A stretch of 64,000 nucleotides of DNA from Capsicum annuum (Eukaryota > Streptophyta > Magnoliopsida > Solanales > Solanaceae): NCBI RefSeq assembly GCF_002878395.1, contig NC_061118.1:86823866-86887865 (forward strand). Reading direction: 5' to 3'. Every line of letters begins with the position of its first letter. Positions within the stretch are counted from its first letter, which is position 1. Under the pieces are notes generated by a model. The model was not told the DNA's origin. It saw only the letters and a list, made by a program, of their open reading frames with translations, and ran no database searches. The position numbers and the translations under genes are program-made. Shown in pieces: positions 49,415 to 62,319 of this stretch.

Positions 49415-50105
49415 CACTTTTGTAATCGGGTATTTGGGGCCCTTCTTGACAAATATGGGGTGAAGCACAATGTTTCTACCCCATATCACCCTAAACATGT
49501 GGCTAAGTCAAATTTTCTAATCAAGAAATCAAAGCCATACTCGAGAAGACCATGAATGTAGGCCAAACTAATTGGGAAAAAAACTTGATGAGGGACTTTG
49601 GGTGTATTGAACGGCCTACGAAACTCCAACTGGTATGTCTCTCTACCAATTTGTGTTTGGGAAGGGATGTCACTTGCCCATCGAGATTGAACATAAAGCC
49701 TTGTAGGATTTGAAGAGGTTAAACATGAATTAGGGAGAGACTTCCGAGTCAAAGGTCACTAAACTTCACGAGTTGGAGGATTTTTTACTTAAAGACTATG
49801 AGAGTTTCACTTTGTATGAGGAGAAAATGAAGAAATGGCATGATTCTAAACTTTGAAGATGAGAATTTCATGTTGGCGAGAATGTACTCCTTTTCAATTC
49901 TCATTTGATACTTTTTGTGGTAAAGCTTTATTCCAAATGGTTGGGTACTTTTATAATTTCAAACGTAAACCCTGGGGGTGCCAATGAATTGGAAGATCAT
50001 GAATAAAATAGGTTTGTAATAAATGTCCAAAGGGTAAAACAATATAATTTGGGAGGTCCCGTGGTTGCCAAAGTAGAGTTAGTTTGTTTCAAAGACTCTA
50101 CATGC

Positions 50106-52204
50106 TGATAGAGGAGAGTTGTTCCATAATATTATATTAGGCACTTGGTGGGAGGCAACCCATCCTTTACATACTTATTATATTTTTGATATTCTGTAGG
50201 TGTTTTGACACAATCTAGCAGTATAGAAAATCAGGGGGAAAATAGATCTAGAAATGGCAGCTGTGCAGGAAAATAGAGCAAAAAAATGGGAAATCTATCT
50301 CAGTTATTGCGATTGCGGTCACGTAATCATGGTACATCAACTCACAATTGCAGAATCACCAAAAAAGAAGTGTTTCTACCTAAGGGAGTCCTTTTCAAAC
50401 CTTATACTTATTTTTTCTAATACAGTGTGGATACTTCAAGTCCATTAAGTTGGGGGGAGGATTACTTTGATGTTCGGGCACCGCAATCTAAAAATCCTCA
50501 CCCCAATCATAGATATATTTGTGCTTCTTGTGATTGATTTCAAATGAAACTTTCACTATAATAGATTAAGTGACTACATTCTTAAGAGAAAATCATGGTT
50601 ATTGGGTTTTAAGCCATGAATTTAGGGGAAGTCTGAGTACCCATAGCATTAGAGCTATAAAATTAAGGGAAATCTGAGTACCTGTAGCATTTTGTATTTG
50701 CATCGCACTTTTACCTATGGCAAAGTATGGGTACCTATATGGGTTGCCTTTATGAAATTCAAAATGTGAGACATCATCTTGTTTTACTTCCATAAATAGA
50801 AAATTATGTGTGGTTTAAATGTGAAGCAAATACCCCTCTTTGTTCAAATATTATATGAAAATCAATGGCAAGGATGTGAGCGACCTTGTAACAATACTTT
50901 ACCTCTTTTTGTGACTCCAAAATTTTGGCTTGTAGAAATTGGTAGATACTCTATTTCACTAGTGGGAAGGGAAATTGAGCCTCTCTGGGGAGTTTGCATG
51001 CCATGTGCGGTGAGAATATTTGTCCATATCTCATGCATACTTGTACTATATATAACTTTCGCCGTTAGACTCTTAAGGATAATTTTTACTATGCTTGGTT
51101 GGTGAAATGATCCTAGGCCATCTTTGTGAATATCAAAACCAACTTTGGCTAAAATAGCCTACCCATGTTTAGGATAGTACCATTAGTCACCCAAGTCGAG
51201 CCTTCAAGCCCTTCTTTGGAAACTATATTACAAGCCTTAATCCATTCAAAGTTTTTCCTTCTCTTGAACCCTACCCTCCTTTAATATAAAAAAAAATGAA
51301 TATTGAGGCTAAATGCCTAAGTTGATGTTGGTAAATTTAGAAGAGGTGACCTTGGACCAAGGTAATTATAAGTGAATTCCTTTGAGCTATGTAATGAAAA
51401 AAGTGAAAAAGAAAGGAATGATGAAAAGAGGGATGAGGCATAGATTGCAAAAGAAATAAAAGAATGAAATGTGCATTCAAAAAATTGGGTAAATCAAGGT
51501 AGCAACTATTGGCATGTGTAACGTGTGAATTCAAAAGAAGTGGTCCATGGTCAAAAGTTGGATGAAATAGTGACATGTAGACGTTCAAGGAGCGTGTAGC
51601 CACTTTGTTCCTAAACAATATCCAACCGTTCACTTTGTTCCTAAACAATATCCTATAGTTCTCTGAACCTATGTTACAAGCTCAAAAAGACCTTCAAGAT
51701 CTCCAAGCAAGTGTATTCATTGTAATGGTGAGTTAAAATAAGGGAAAGACTATGGTATGGTACTTTTTAAAATTGAGTGTCTTTGTTAGAGAGAGAGTTT
51801 TGCACTTAAATATAATCTTGCCTATTAGATAATGTGGTGTGTGTGGGACATTCTTCTGTGAGAAGGCATGTGAACAACTTAAGGTGGGTGATCTTGTCAT
51901 ATTTCAAAAAATAAGGCAAAAGAAGTATAGTGGAGCTGAGGTCAATAGAGATTCACTTTTAGAGTGTAAGTGATTGTTGCATTGTTGTATTTTAAAGTAC
52001 ATTGCATCTTTGAGAATGTATTTTATGTTGAGAGTGTCGTGAGAATAGTTTTGCCAATGTTTGAAAATTCATTTATGGTAACAATCAAGTTTGAAGTCAT
52101 TGTGATCATTGGGATGTATAAATGGGCTTAAATTCACATTGTCTCATTGAGTAAAAAGGTAGCGTTCCTCGAGGACAAGCAAAGGTTAAAGTTAGGGGTT
52201 TTGC
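50106..52204 (+). other. TE8 3' untranslated region
   Basis: About 2.1 kb without a supported gene; the open frame at 50806-51105 lacks family features. It opens with the post-pol motif AGGCACTTGGTGGGAGGCAA near 50136. It has a purine-rich tract AAGTTGGGGGGAGGAT at 50447-50462, direct repeats of 'ctgagtacc..tagcatt' near 50632 and 50677, a 30-bp tandem duplication at 51601, and the likely polypurine tract 'aaaggttaaagttagggg' just before the 3' LTR. Confidence 0.6.
51601..51653. repeat. Tandem duplication, 30-bp period
   Basis: The 23 bases starting CACTTTGTTCCTAAAC occur at 51601 and again, perfectly, at 51631. Perfect identity suggests a recent slip event. Confidence 0.9.
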
Positions 52205-53665
52205 TGAGTGGTGAATTTACCACTCATTTATATAAAAAAAATTTATGCACAACACTATAATTTGAAGGTATGAACGAGACAAGTTTGTTAGTTGAATGCA
52301 CAAATTTCCATATTTTACTGGCATACAAGTGATGAGAAAGAAAGATGTAGATTTGAGCTGAAAACGAACTAAAAGGACAAAAAAGATTTAATCTAGGAGA
52401 CCCGACACATAATCAGGCTCAGTTACCATGATCGTGGTTTGAGGACCGTGATCACGGATATTCAAGTTTTGGTCAGCCTCTCACTATCGTGATGATCTAT
52501 AGGAGATCATGGTGACAACGATCGCGGGTAATGTTCCATGATCACATCAACACGGGCTTATGGCATAGGATTAGAAATAAAATTTTGCATAGCTGGTTCC
52601 AAATCCAAAAAGGGGTAAAAATCCGTTCACTTAGGCATTAATGAATTTTGAAAATAAAAATGGGAGACTTGGCGAACCCTATAACTTGGGGAAACTTTTG
52701 TATTTGAATTTTACAATCTGATTTTGGTGAAATTGAAGTGTAAAGTGAAAATTCTTGTTATTTTCCATTGCCATGGTTTCTATGAATGAATATTTTGAAA
52801 TATCTCTTCTCTTTAGCTCTATGAGTAGCCAAACTTTCTTGCCTTGGGATTATGTTGAACTAAGGTGCAATTATGTGGGGTTATGATGTATTTGTGTGGA
52901 TTGTAGTTTGTTGGTGATGAGTTTCACTATTGCTTGTTTGAATTAGTTGGGATTTGAGGGTGAGAAACCCAAATTCCCAAAATGGATTTGTGGGTGAAAA
53001 CCCCAAATTTTTGAAAGCTCACATCTTTCTTGAGAGAGGGAAGTAGGTGAACTCTTGGAACCCATATCATCCTTGAAAGAAGGATTTGGGTGAAAGAGAA
53101 ATAGTTGAGGTAATTTTCAATCTTTTCACTATCTTAGAAATAAGGGTGAGTAGAGAGTCAACCATTTTTTGGGCATCTTCCTAGAAATAGGGATGCCTAA
53201 TTAAGGTATTAGGTGGTTTCAACTGACATACTCGTGAGGTACCCGAAAGGGTGAATGAGTTACATTCTTGAGGACTAGTTGGCAAACTAGCCTCAAGGAC
53301 CTTCGACCTAACCTACCATATCTTTAATGACTAGAATTTGCACCAAGTCATCATGTAGCCATGCATAACTTGCCCTTAGGTAGACATAATACCAAGGTCT
53401 TTCTTATATTGGATTTTCAATCGCAATTGTTATTGTTAACTTGAATAGATTTTAATAGAACCACATTGCGAACAAACTCCCCCCTTCCCACAATTTAAAA
53501 TCATGTATTTTATTTAGCTTCACTACGAGCATACATTTAGATGCCGTTGACACCCATTGGTTTTAAAGACTCGACTCACTCCCTGTAGATTGGACCTCAA
53601 CATAAGTTGAGCTATTTTCAACAACCGTCCTTTACCACATGCCATGGTATAGGTGAGCGTTATCA
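52205..53665 (+). repeat. TE8 3' LTR
   Basis: TGAGTGGTGAATTTACC...GAGCGTTATCA, 1461 bp, partner of 42109-43554. It is followed directly by TE7 integrase sequence at 53666. Confidence 0.88.
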
Positions 53666-55407
53666 TCCTTAAATATTACAAAGTCTACTATTCTCAAACT
53701 AACAACTCCAAATCTGCTCCGACAAGGTAGATCTGGTCTCAACACTAGTAATAATCCTCTTTGAGTCAAAAACATCAAGACGAACCATCAAGTTAGCAAA
53801 GGATTAGATATCCATAACCAATAACTATTGTAAAATTAAATGAACTCCATGTGAAAAAGACTTACCACCTTCTAACTAAAGATATTCGCTACCACATTTG
53901 TCTTTCTTGGATGGTATAGAATAAGGATATCATAATTCTTCAACAACTCAATCCATCTACGTTGCCTCAATCTAAGCTCTCTCTAGGTCATAATGTACTG
54001 AAGACTATGGTGGTGAGTGAAGATCTCACAACAAACACTATACTAATAGTTCCATTAAATCTTTAGCATAAGAACTATTGTCGCAAACTCCAAATCATTA
54101 GTGAGGTAGTTGCCCTCATACACCTTTAGTTGCCTCAATGCATATGTAATTAGATAGCCCTAATGTATTAATACACTCCTGAAACAAACACCAAAAGCAT
54201 CATAGTAGATGATAAACCCCTCACCCTCAACAAAAAGAGTCAGAATAGGAACTAAAGTGTGCAAGTCCTTGAGCTTAAGAAAGCTTGCCTCTCAACTTAT
54301 GGACCACTAAAATAGAACCTCCATCCTAATCAACCTGGTCATAAGGGTTGAAATAGAATCAAATCTCTTAACAAACCACCTATAATATCTTTCTAACCCA
54401 ACAAAATTTTGAACCTCGATATATAATATAGCACTAAACCAATAATGAATAGTCCTAATACTTCTTGGGTACACCATAATACTATCCTTAGACACCACAT
54501 GCCCCAAGAAAGCTATAGACTCCAGCAAAAATTTACACTTAGAGAATTTGGCATAAAGACTATAATCTCTCAAAGTGTGGAGCACAGTTTCCTAAGATGT
54601 CATTAAAGGAAAATATCACAAAGAATTCCAAATACATCCTAAAAATATGGTTTATAAAATCCATAAATGTTGTTAGGGCATTAGTTAACCTAAAAAACAT
54701 CAGTATGAACTTATAATGACCTTAACAGGTCCTGAAGGCTATCTTAGGAATGTCGTCCACCTTGATCCTCAAGTAATGGTTACCAAACGTCAAATCAATT
54801 TACAAAACAATGCCACATCTTGAATCTAGCCTAGGAAATCACTGATACAAGGAATAGGATGCATATTCTTCACTGTCGCCTTGTCAGTAGTTGATACACA
54901 TACGCAGAGAGCCATTCTTTTTCTTCATAAGTAGAATTGGAGAACCCCAAGGTGATACAATCAATTTGATGAAGCCCTTACTTAAAATATCTTGAAGGTG
55001 ATTATTTAGATCCTTTAGATCAATAGGAGACATATAATAAAGAGCCATAGATATAGGTTAGGTGCCTAGCTTGTGGTTAGTGGTAAACTTAATGTCTCGC
55101 TCAAGAGTAAGACTAGGTAAGTCAGTAGGAAAATCATTGGAATAATTATAGACAATAGGAGCAGAGAAAGTGAAGTACTTGATTCACTAACATCCCAAAC
55201 ATAAGAAAGGAATTACCCACAACACCTTATTTCATAGAAGAAATAATCCCCATCAACCCAAAGCTAAAAGAACCCTTCCATGCAATCAGGGGTATGCCAG
55301 GCTTGGCTAAGGTAACAACTATGGTGAAGCAATCCAAGTTCACATTGTAGAAGGATAGCTAGTCCACATTTAAAATCGCATCAAAATCCCTCATATCTAG
55401 AACAGTG
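53666..55407 (-). pseudogene. TE7 pol middle block: protease end, RT, RNase H, integrase start
   Basis: On the minus strand it begins at 55407 with LDMRDFDAILNVD, the protease end (usual pattern DFDVILGMD), followed by LSFYNVNLDC. RT reaches 54307-54585 with YAKFSKCKFLLESIAFLGHV and FVGLERYYRWFVKRF. Upstream, near 54610-54720, LTNALTTFMDFINHIFRMY leads to FFVIFSFNDIL, where the first Asp of the catalytic pair is Asn. RNase H near 53950-54220 gives YALRQLKVYEGNYLTNDLEF and LRLRQRRWIELLKNYD. It ends at 53666 inside the integrase N-terminal linker (FENSRLCNI). Stops are frequent. Confidence 0.82.
55403..55407. repeat. Left target-site duplication of TE10
   Basis: CAGTG before the LTR; pairs with CAATG at 63022-63026 (one mismatch). 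Confidence 0.8.
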
Positions 55408-56129
55408 TGACAAAAATCAAATTACAAAAATAAAAGATTGATATCAATATAAAGATAATCGATAAAGATAGTAACTAGACAAAAGAAGAAGAATCAATTA
55501 AGAATAAAAGAGTATATTAAATCCAATACCCCCAACTACAATCTTAATCAAGCATCTAATTATTATAATGACCAAGAGGGATATGACCGCCCTCTAAAAC
55601 AAAGTTTTCAAATAATAATTCAACATAAGTTTACCAATTCTCTCTCTCAAAGAAGAAGAAATCGTCAATAATCAAGACAAAATGAATAAAATAACCCAAG
55701 CTCCCAAGTATTTATATTTTAGGGTTAATTATTACAAATTTAGGTGCCCAAAAGTAGCCTAATTGTAAGAAAAGTCCCACATAATCCTCTTGATCAGATT
55801 TGAAGTGGTTAAGTCAAATCCCCGATGCATCCCAGGCATAGTGGGGTAGTTTTGACCTTCTCTTGAAATGATAGAGTAGTTCAAAGGTAGATCCAATACA
55901 CCTTGGGAGCATGTCCCTTCCAAGGGGATTTCTAGCCCTGTTTTGTATTTTCTTGATTCCTCCAACAATCCTTGACCCAATGTGAGTGAAATCATCATCA
56001 AATAAGACTATCTTAAGGGAAAGAAAACTTTTTCAAGTACCTCCCAATTTATAAAGAATGCTTGGATCCTTTTGAAGATCCTGGGCTTGGCTTCTAGTAA
56101 AAGACTTATAGTTAATCCGTATTGTATCA
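55408..56129 (-). repeat. TE10 3' LTR
   Basis: 722 bp, TGACAAAAATC...TATTGTATCA on the plus strand, paired with 62320-63021. By eye the copies agree at roughly four of five bases, so the insertion is old. On the element strand 'tataaatacttggga' near 55705 is a plausible TATA region. A short open frame inside (55759-56001) has no known domain. Confidence 0.88.
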
Positions 56130-56140
56130 TCCTCTCCATC
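56130..56140 (-). other. TE10 polypurine tract
   Basis: GATGGAGAGGA on the minus strand lies directly upstream of the 3' LTR start TGATACAATACGG. Confidence 0.8.
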
Positions 56141-59100
56141 TTGAGAAAAATTTTACCTCAAATTTAAGAGGTTATAATCTTATATCATGTCAATAATAGA
56201 AATATCACACACTTTGAAGTTATTGTGCTCTTGATATTTTGAAGAAAGGCCAATCTTCTAGGTATTGTCATTTATCCTCTTAAACACTTGAAATTAAATA
56301 TCACCTCAAGGCATCAATTTGGATTTCTTTGGGGTTGGAAACATATCTTTCCGGAGGTACAACCACACCCATTCACCCAATTCAAGCACAAATCTCTTTA
56401 TTTCCTTGTTTACACTGTTGGCCACCTCCTAATTGTTTTCTCAAGGCGAATCCCTAAATTCTTATACATCTTTTTCATGGATTCCATCCTATTGTTTCCC
56501 TATAAGCTTATCATAATATTACTAGGACACGGAGTGAGATCTAATGTGGTGAAAGGCTAAAACCATAAATACATTCATAGGGAGTCATACCAATAGTCAA
56601 ATGGATAACACGATTATAAGAAAATTCAATTAAAGGTATGTGGTCCTCCCAAGAGGCCATTTTTTCCTTAACTATGGTGCATAACATAGAATCTGAGGTC
56701 TTACTTACCACCTTTATTTTACCATTGTTTTGTGGGTGGTAAGACATTAATAAAGCAATTTGGTGCCAGCCTACCCCACAATTGACTTCCAAAAGTGACT
56801 AAGGACCTTAGAGTCCTTTTCACTAACAATGATCTGAGGGATTTCATGAATATTAACAACATGATCAAACAACGAATCCATAATAGAAGGATTATCACTT
56901 TTATTACACAAAATGAAATAGGCCATCTTAGAAAATCAATCCACAACAACAAAAATACTATCACTAACCATTCTTGTCCTTGGTAAACCCCAAAAAAAAT
57001 CCATAGAGATGTCAAGCCAAGGACATTAGGGAGTGTGTAGTGGTTTATACATTCATTGAGGGAGAAGGAAATATTTCACACTTCTATAACCCATACATCA
57101 ACCATAAATTCTATCAATATCTTGACGTATTTTGGGCCAATAGAATTGATCCTCTAGGATTTCAAGGGTTTTGTCTATTCCAAAGTGACCCATCATACTA
57201 CCATCATATGCCTCTCTTTCAAAAAATTATCTCAATAAATGAGAGAGCATACATAATACTCTTTCTTTAAATAAGAAATGATCAAACTTGGAGTAGGGTG
57301 AAGAAGCATTATCTATCTCCCACCGTTCCTTACCCCAGGCATCACAATCTTAGAGATTTGAGAAAATTTAGGGTCCTCAAGATACATTACCATTAGACTC
57401 TCAAATCCCATCAACTTAGAAGACAATGTAGATTAGAACATATTTCCTAGACAATGCATCGGCTACCATATTTTCCTTTCTCTTTCTGTATCAAATTACA
57501 TTAGAAAAAGTCTCTATGAAAGAAATCCATTTGGAATGTCTTTGATTTAACTTATCTTGTGCTCAGATATTTTTTTAATTATTTATGGTTGATTTAGATC
57601 ATGAACTCCTTGGGCCACAAATAATGTTTCCAATTACCCAATGCTCTAACCTAGGCATATAGCTCCATATCATAAGTGGAATAATTTAGAGTTTCTTTCT
57701 TGAGCTTTTAACTAAAGTATGAAAAAGGTTTATGAGCTTGCATTAAGATGGAACCTATGATACCTTACTTGTATCATATTTAGTTTCAAACATCTTATCA
57801 AAATTTGGTAATTGTAACAAGGGGGAAGAGCTAAGCATGGCATACAAAGCTTCAAATACATCAGCTTTCTTATTTCACCATTTAAAATGTTTGTCCTTAT
57901 GGATTACCTCAGTCAAGGGTGTGGTAATGGTACTAAATCCATTAACAAACTACCTATAAAAACCTATCAACCCATGGAAGCTTCTTACTTTACTAATGTA
58001 TTTTAGAGTTGGCCAAGTCTTGATGTCATCTATCTTGGATTCATCCACCTCGTCTCCTCTTTAGCTTACAACAAATCCTAATAATATTACTTTATTCACA
58101 CCAAAATAGCACTTTTCAAGATTAAAATACAATTTTTCTCTTCTAAACACTCCAAACACACTTTTCAATGTAAAATATGCTCTTCAAGATATTTTCTATG
58201 AATAAGGACATCATCAAAATGTACCACAATAAATTTACCAATGAATGGTTTTATCATATGGTTCATCAACAACATAAAAGTACTAGGAGTGTTAGTGAGA
58301 CCTAAATTCATGAACAACCATTGATATAGACCAAAACAGATCTTGAATACAGTGTTCTACTCATCACCCGATTGCATCTGGATTTTGTGGTACCCATTTC
58401 TAAGATCTATCTTAGAAAACAAATAAGAACCATTCAACTTATCAAGCATATCATCCAAATAGGGAATTGGGTAATGATACTTTACCACTATTTTATTGAT
58501 GTCTAATTAATAAACATGCATGCTCTATGTGCCATCTTTTTTTCGCACTAGCAACATCGGGACTGCACGTAGACTCATGATCTCTTTGATGTATCCTTTG
58601 TTGAGAAGTTCCTCAACTTGACTTTGGAGTTTCTTTCTATCTATTAGATTACTTTGATTGGTGCAGTTTGTTGGGAAATTGATAACTCAACACAAAATCA
58701 ATTTGATGTTCAATTCCTTAAAGTAGGGTTAATCATTGGGGTGTCTCATTTAGGAATACATCATCAAATTCCTACAAAACAAGAGAAATATAATGGGTAA
58801 AATAAGTAGAGTGGTTAGTATAAAAATCATGTGCTAATAGGAGCATGGGTGTCTCCTTATTATATTTTTTGAAAATATCATTTTTACTAGCCAACACCAC
58901 CATGGTACTCTTCCCTTTCAAGATCTTATACTTGGTTTGTTCATCTTCTCTATTGCCGAGCTTCATTAACTTGAGTGGGTGAAAATAGATGGGGAGTGAC
59001 TTTTTAAACAATTTATCTCAAAAGAATACCTATTGGTCCTGCCATAATGCTTGGTTGAGTGATCATATTGTCATGGCCTCCCAAGCAAGAGATGACAAGC

Positions 59101-59340
59101 TTTCATAAGTATCACATAACAAGGTACCGGATCATGGTAATTCCTGACTTCGAACCGAATCACCACTTGCCTAGCCGTCTTTATCTCTTCATAATTATTT
59201 AACCATTGAATATTGTATGGTGTGGCATGTTTGGTAGTGGTCAACTTAAAGAATTCAACCATGGTAGCACTAGCCAAAAAAATTCCCCTATCAATGATCA
59301 AAGAGCACATATTGACTTTGTAAGGCATTTAGTATGGAAT
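56141..59340 (-). pseudogene. TE10 pol remnant: protease, RT, RNase H, integrase
   Basis: Protease at 59071-59328 keeps the Asp of IIDRG and the end signature KACHLLLGRP. RT near 58200-58700 has [32 protein letters not shown] and the box VVHFDDVLIH with both aspartates. RNase H lies about 57420-57900 and is poorly preserved. Integrase shows LLMSYHPQNNGKIKVV, IPLIEFSYNRV and MTPYECIYGF at 56541-56792. The C-terminal part toward 56141 is decayed; a frame near 56330-56420 is Cys/Pro-rich. Stops and frameshifts throughout. Confidence 0.8.
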
Positions 59341-61094
59341 AGATTTTTCCTTTGACTAGGATAATCCATTGCCTTACTAGTCATGTCACCCCTCACAACA
59401 AAGTAAGGAACCTCAAACTCTCCATTTTTAGTGCAAGTATCTTTATTATCTTTTTTTTTTGCTCACCTTCTTTAGACCCCTCTCTATCATGGGTTTTTCA
59501 TCATTCTCATCTTACAGTACCACTTATTCTCTAAGGTAATACAACTTTCCTTCCCTAAGGACCACATTTCTAATGTTGGGAAATTCACTTTCTTTATGTC
59601 CCCATCCTTGGCTTTTAAAATATTTAAAACCTTTAGGATTAGGAGTAGGATAATTGTTACCTTCATTCCTTGGTGGGTACTTTAGAGTGGTTTCCTCTAC
59701 GGGATTATTGTCACTGGACTTGAAATCATTGTTCTTGTTCTATACTGATGAAGATTGGTCTTCTTATTTTTTCTTACTTCAATTGTTGGTAGATGAGTAC
59801 TCTTTTGGTTGTAATTTTTCTTCTCTTTGATATCCCTTTAAATTTTCAAGGCTGTTTGGAAGATTTCTTCTACGTTTGCAAAATTGTGCATAGTTATACA
59901 TTAGGGATTTATTTGTTCAATCCAACATTGAAGATTATCATGTCATGGTTCACATTCTCATGATACTCGAGCTTCAAGACCAATTATTGGAATTCGGGTT
60001 GAGACAATTTTGCTTCCTTACCTCAAGTTGTATAGCTTGGAAAGTAATTTATGTCTATACATCTCTTGTACATACCTTTGTCTCATGAGTCCCTTTAATG
60101 CATCACATGGGGGTTGTTTTCCATCATTCAACATATTTTTAAACCTCTCAGCATAATCCTTCCACATATTGGCATATTGTTCAAAGTGCTCCATGGCATA
60201 GCAACTCTTCTTCCCATCGAGGATATCATTGACTTTAAAGATCCTATCACAAAAAGACTCCCATAAGAGATAATCTTTGAGATCACTCACACCTTTGAAA
60301 GTCGAAAGACTAAGCTTGATTGAATTGATACCCAAATCTCAATCCCTAGTACCTTGTTAGTTTCCTTGATCATAACCTTGGGGTCAGTTTCCCAAGTTTC
60401 CTCTTCCATTACAACCATGTTAGTTCCATTGATCATGACCTTGTGGTCAATTTCCTAAATTTCCTCTACCATTAGGCATGGGACCAAATATTCCTCCTCA
60501 ACCTCAATAACCTCTTTGATCCATTGGTCCATCTCTTATTTCACCTACCAATATGTCATCTTCTTTGAATACTCCAAACTCCTTTTGTTTTTCCTCCTAC
60601 TCTTTCTCTTCTATTTTAATGTGTTGGTTTTGGTTAACGGGGCCTTGGAATGGGGGAACTTGGTTAAGTGGAGGTTGAGGCATTTGATTTTAAGATTCAT
60701 CTTTTTGCTTTTGGTTAAATTTATATTGGAGTGGCCGAATGAGATTTCAGTTTTATGGATATGTAGTGTCTTGAAGAATGGGATCATGTGTTTGTATTGG
60801 CGGACTTATCATTTGGTGAAGGGTTTTTGGGGGAATGTGAATAGAGGGATTTGGAGTGTGCCCACTAGTCGAGGCATGCTAGTGTTGAAGGGATGAGTTT
60901 AGTCGACCGTCCATTTAATCTACTATTCAACCTTTGTTGGACACACTCCCTTTAAGTGAATCTATCTTAAGGTTAAGTGATCCTACCTTTTCGTCCATTG
61001 ACTCAATTTTACAGTCGAGAGTTTTAATGGCTACTAAAATAACACTTTTTGAGTGGTTTTACATGGTTTGTTAGCTGTCGTCTTCCGTATACAT
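59341..61094 (-). pseudogene. TE10 gag remnant with mutated zinc knuckle
   Basis: The ATG is placed at 61094 (MYTEDDS), right after a T-rich tract and AATAGGTACA. A helical stretch follows (IKTLDCKIESMDEKVGSLNLK, near 60970-61035), plausible coiled coil. A Pro/Gln/Asn-rich linker leads to the capsid core at 60018-60335, with IKLSLSTFKGVSDLKDYLLW and MRQRYVQEMY. The knuckle near 59577-59632 reads YFKSQGWGHKESEF: the His stays but all three Cys are changed. The frame is interrupted in the linker and after the core. Confidence 0.75.
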
Positions 61095-62305
61095 TGTACC
61101 TATTACGAAAGACACTCACAAAAACAAAAAAAAAAACATGTTAGCATTAGAGAAATTAACCTGACAACTCATCGTACCTTTATTTAACTCATACTTGGAT
61201 CACAAATGTTGACAGATGGTTTATTCTCCATGTGTTAGTCGAGGTGTCAAGTTCTACTCTTTATCAGATTGGATTTTTGTTTGAATGATCCAAATAAATA
61301 TGTAAGGACTTGGATCAAGAAATAACAACGATATGATAAAGAGAATCTTGAAAGAATTTGGATGATGAAAGGATACAAACTCAAGAACTAATGAACCAAC
61401 TTAGTAGATGAATTACTAGTTTTTGAGTAGTTTAAGAATAAATATATGAATTTAAGATTCAAGATTTGACACTAGTTAATCAAACTTGAGACAAATGAGT
61501 ATTGAAGTGTTTAATTGTGTTGTTAAAATGCATTTGAAGTGTTTCAAAAATGAGCTAGGGCAGCTTGAGTGCATCCTTAGTGCATGCCAAGCACATGTGG
61601 GGATGTCTTGGCCTGATTTAGCAGGGACGAAGCATCCCTAGCACATGCCAAGATCATGAAAAATGCAAAACCCACTATTTTGGGCTATTGCAGCAACTCA
61701 GACGCAAATCCAAGGTGGATCTGGTGCAAGTCAGCTGTTAAGTCTCACATGGAATAACGTTTTTGCCCCTCTGGTGGTCCTCTTTCCACTCTTCTCTTGG
61801 AATATTTTGAGATTCTCTTGTACAAACACTTTTTCACTCTTTTTCTTACTACTTTTTGGATCAAACACTTATTTTTGACTAAATTTTCAACATGATGTTA
61901 ACAATTTTTTCAAGAACACCAACTTTTCCAAACCTATTCACCTTAGCTCGGTATGAGTTGAAATATTAGACATATGTACTTTTTAACCTCCTAAACCCAT
62001 TCCAAAAATCATTTAGCTCAAATTCTTCACCAAATTTTCTAGATTTTCAACCTCACTTAAAGTTTCTTCAACTCAAGCTCTCAGCTATAGTAGAATGTAG
62101 AATATGGATTCGATTTAGCTCAAATTTGATTTCCAGACTCCTATAGTGGTAGAGAATTAGAATCAAACAATAGAAACATAAGAAAACATTAAAATAAGAG
62201 ACTCGAATTTTGACCTAACCCTAAAAGCATGAATATTAAAAAAAATTGATTTTTTCAAAGATGACTAGACCCAATATTGACTTTGTGTGAAGGAAATTAA
62301 GTTCA
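61095..62305 (-). other. TE10 untranslated leader
   Basis: About 1.2 kb between primer site and gag. It aligns with the TE3 leader over its whole length. No ORF is shared between the two copies, which argues against coding function. The gag-proximal end has an 11-base A run on the plus strand (poly-T on the element strand), then AATAG at the acceptor-like position. Confidence 0.7.
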
Positions 62306-62317
62306 GCTCTGATACCA
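62306..62317 (-). other. TE10 primer-binding site (tRNA-Met type)
   Basis: Minus strand TGGTATCAGAGC, all 12 bases intact, two bases from the LTR end at 62320. Confidence 0.9.
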
Positions 62318-62319
62318 AA

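Larger units (their letters stand above)
45219..50105 (+). pseudogene. TE8 pol remnant, integrase split by a solo LTR
   Basis: The protease segment at 45592-45837 reads HEIPIILDRPFIATGKVLV. The RT entry near 46130 has SIGWTITDIIG. The core at 46635-46829 has MPFSLSNSPITFQRCM and the box EVFMDNLSVVG, where the second Asp of the usual FMDDFS is Asn. RNase H near 47160-47590 keeps MCDAS, TEQELLAVVY and YTDYAILKY. Integrase at 47596-48195 has the zinc finger HECRYYWP...CHQCQ, the first Asp in [11 protein letters not shown] and the second in VISDRG. The frame resumes at 49410 with FCNRVFGALLDKYGVKHN. The third acidic residue seems replaced by Lys in HPKHVAKSN. Inactive. Confidence 0.85.
42109..53665 (+). 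mobile_element. TE8: Athila-like element inserted in the TE7 integrase
   Basis: Plus-strand order: 5' LTR (42109-43554), degraded tRNA-Asp primer site, gag, protease, RT, RNase H, integrase (split by a solo LTR), a 2.1-kb untranslated stretch, and 3' LTR (52205-53665). Total length is 11.56 kb including the solo LTR. Flanks are TCCGA and TCCTT (three of five bases agree), a weak duplication. Stronger support is that the TE7 frame runs on across the two flanks. Inactive through many stops and a mutated RT box. Confidence 0.85.

Noticed and set aside
50806..51105. 99-codon frame after TE8 pol considered as an env-like ORF
   Set aside because: No similarity to the TE4 accessory ORF, no convincing start context, and surrounding sequence is full of stops.
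55759..56001. 80-codon frame inside the TE10 LTR, considered as a CRM-type pol extension into the LTR
   Set aside because: The pol frame leading to it is decayed and the other LTR copy does not keep the frame open, so the extension cannot be supported.
60516..60896. 126-codon plus-strand open frame with hydrophobic N-terminus
   Set aside because: Antisense to the TE10 gag linker; composition explained by the opposite strand.
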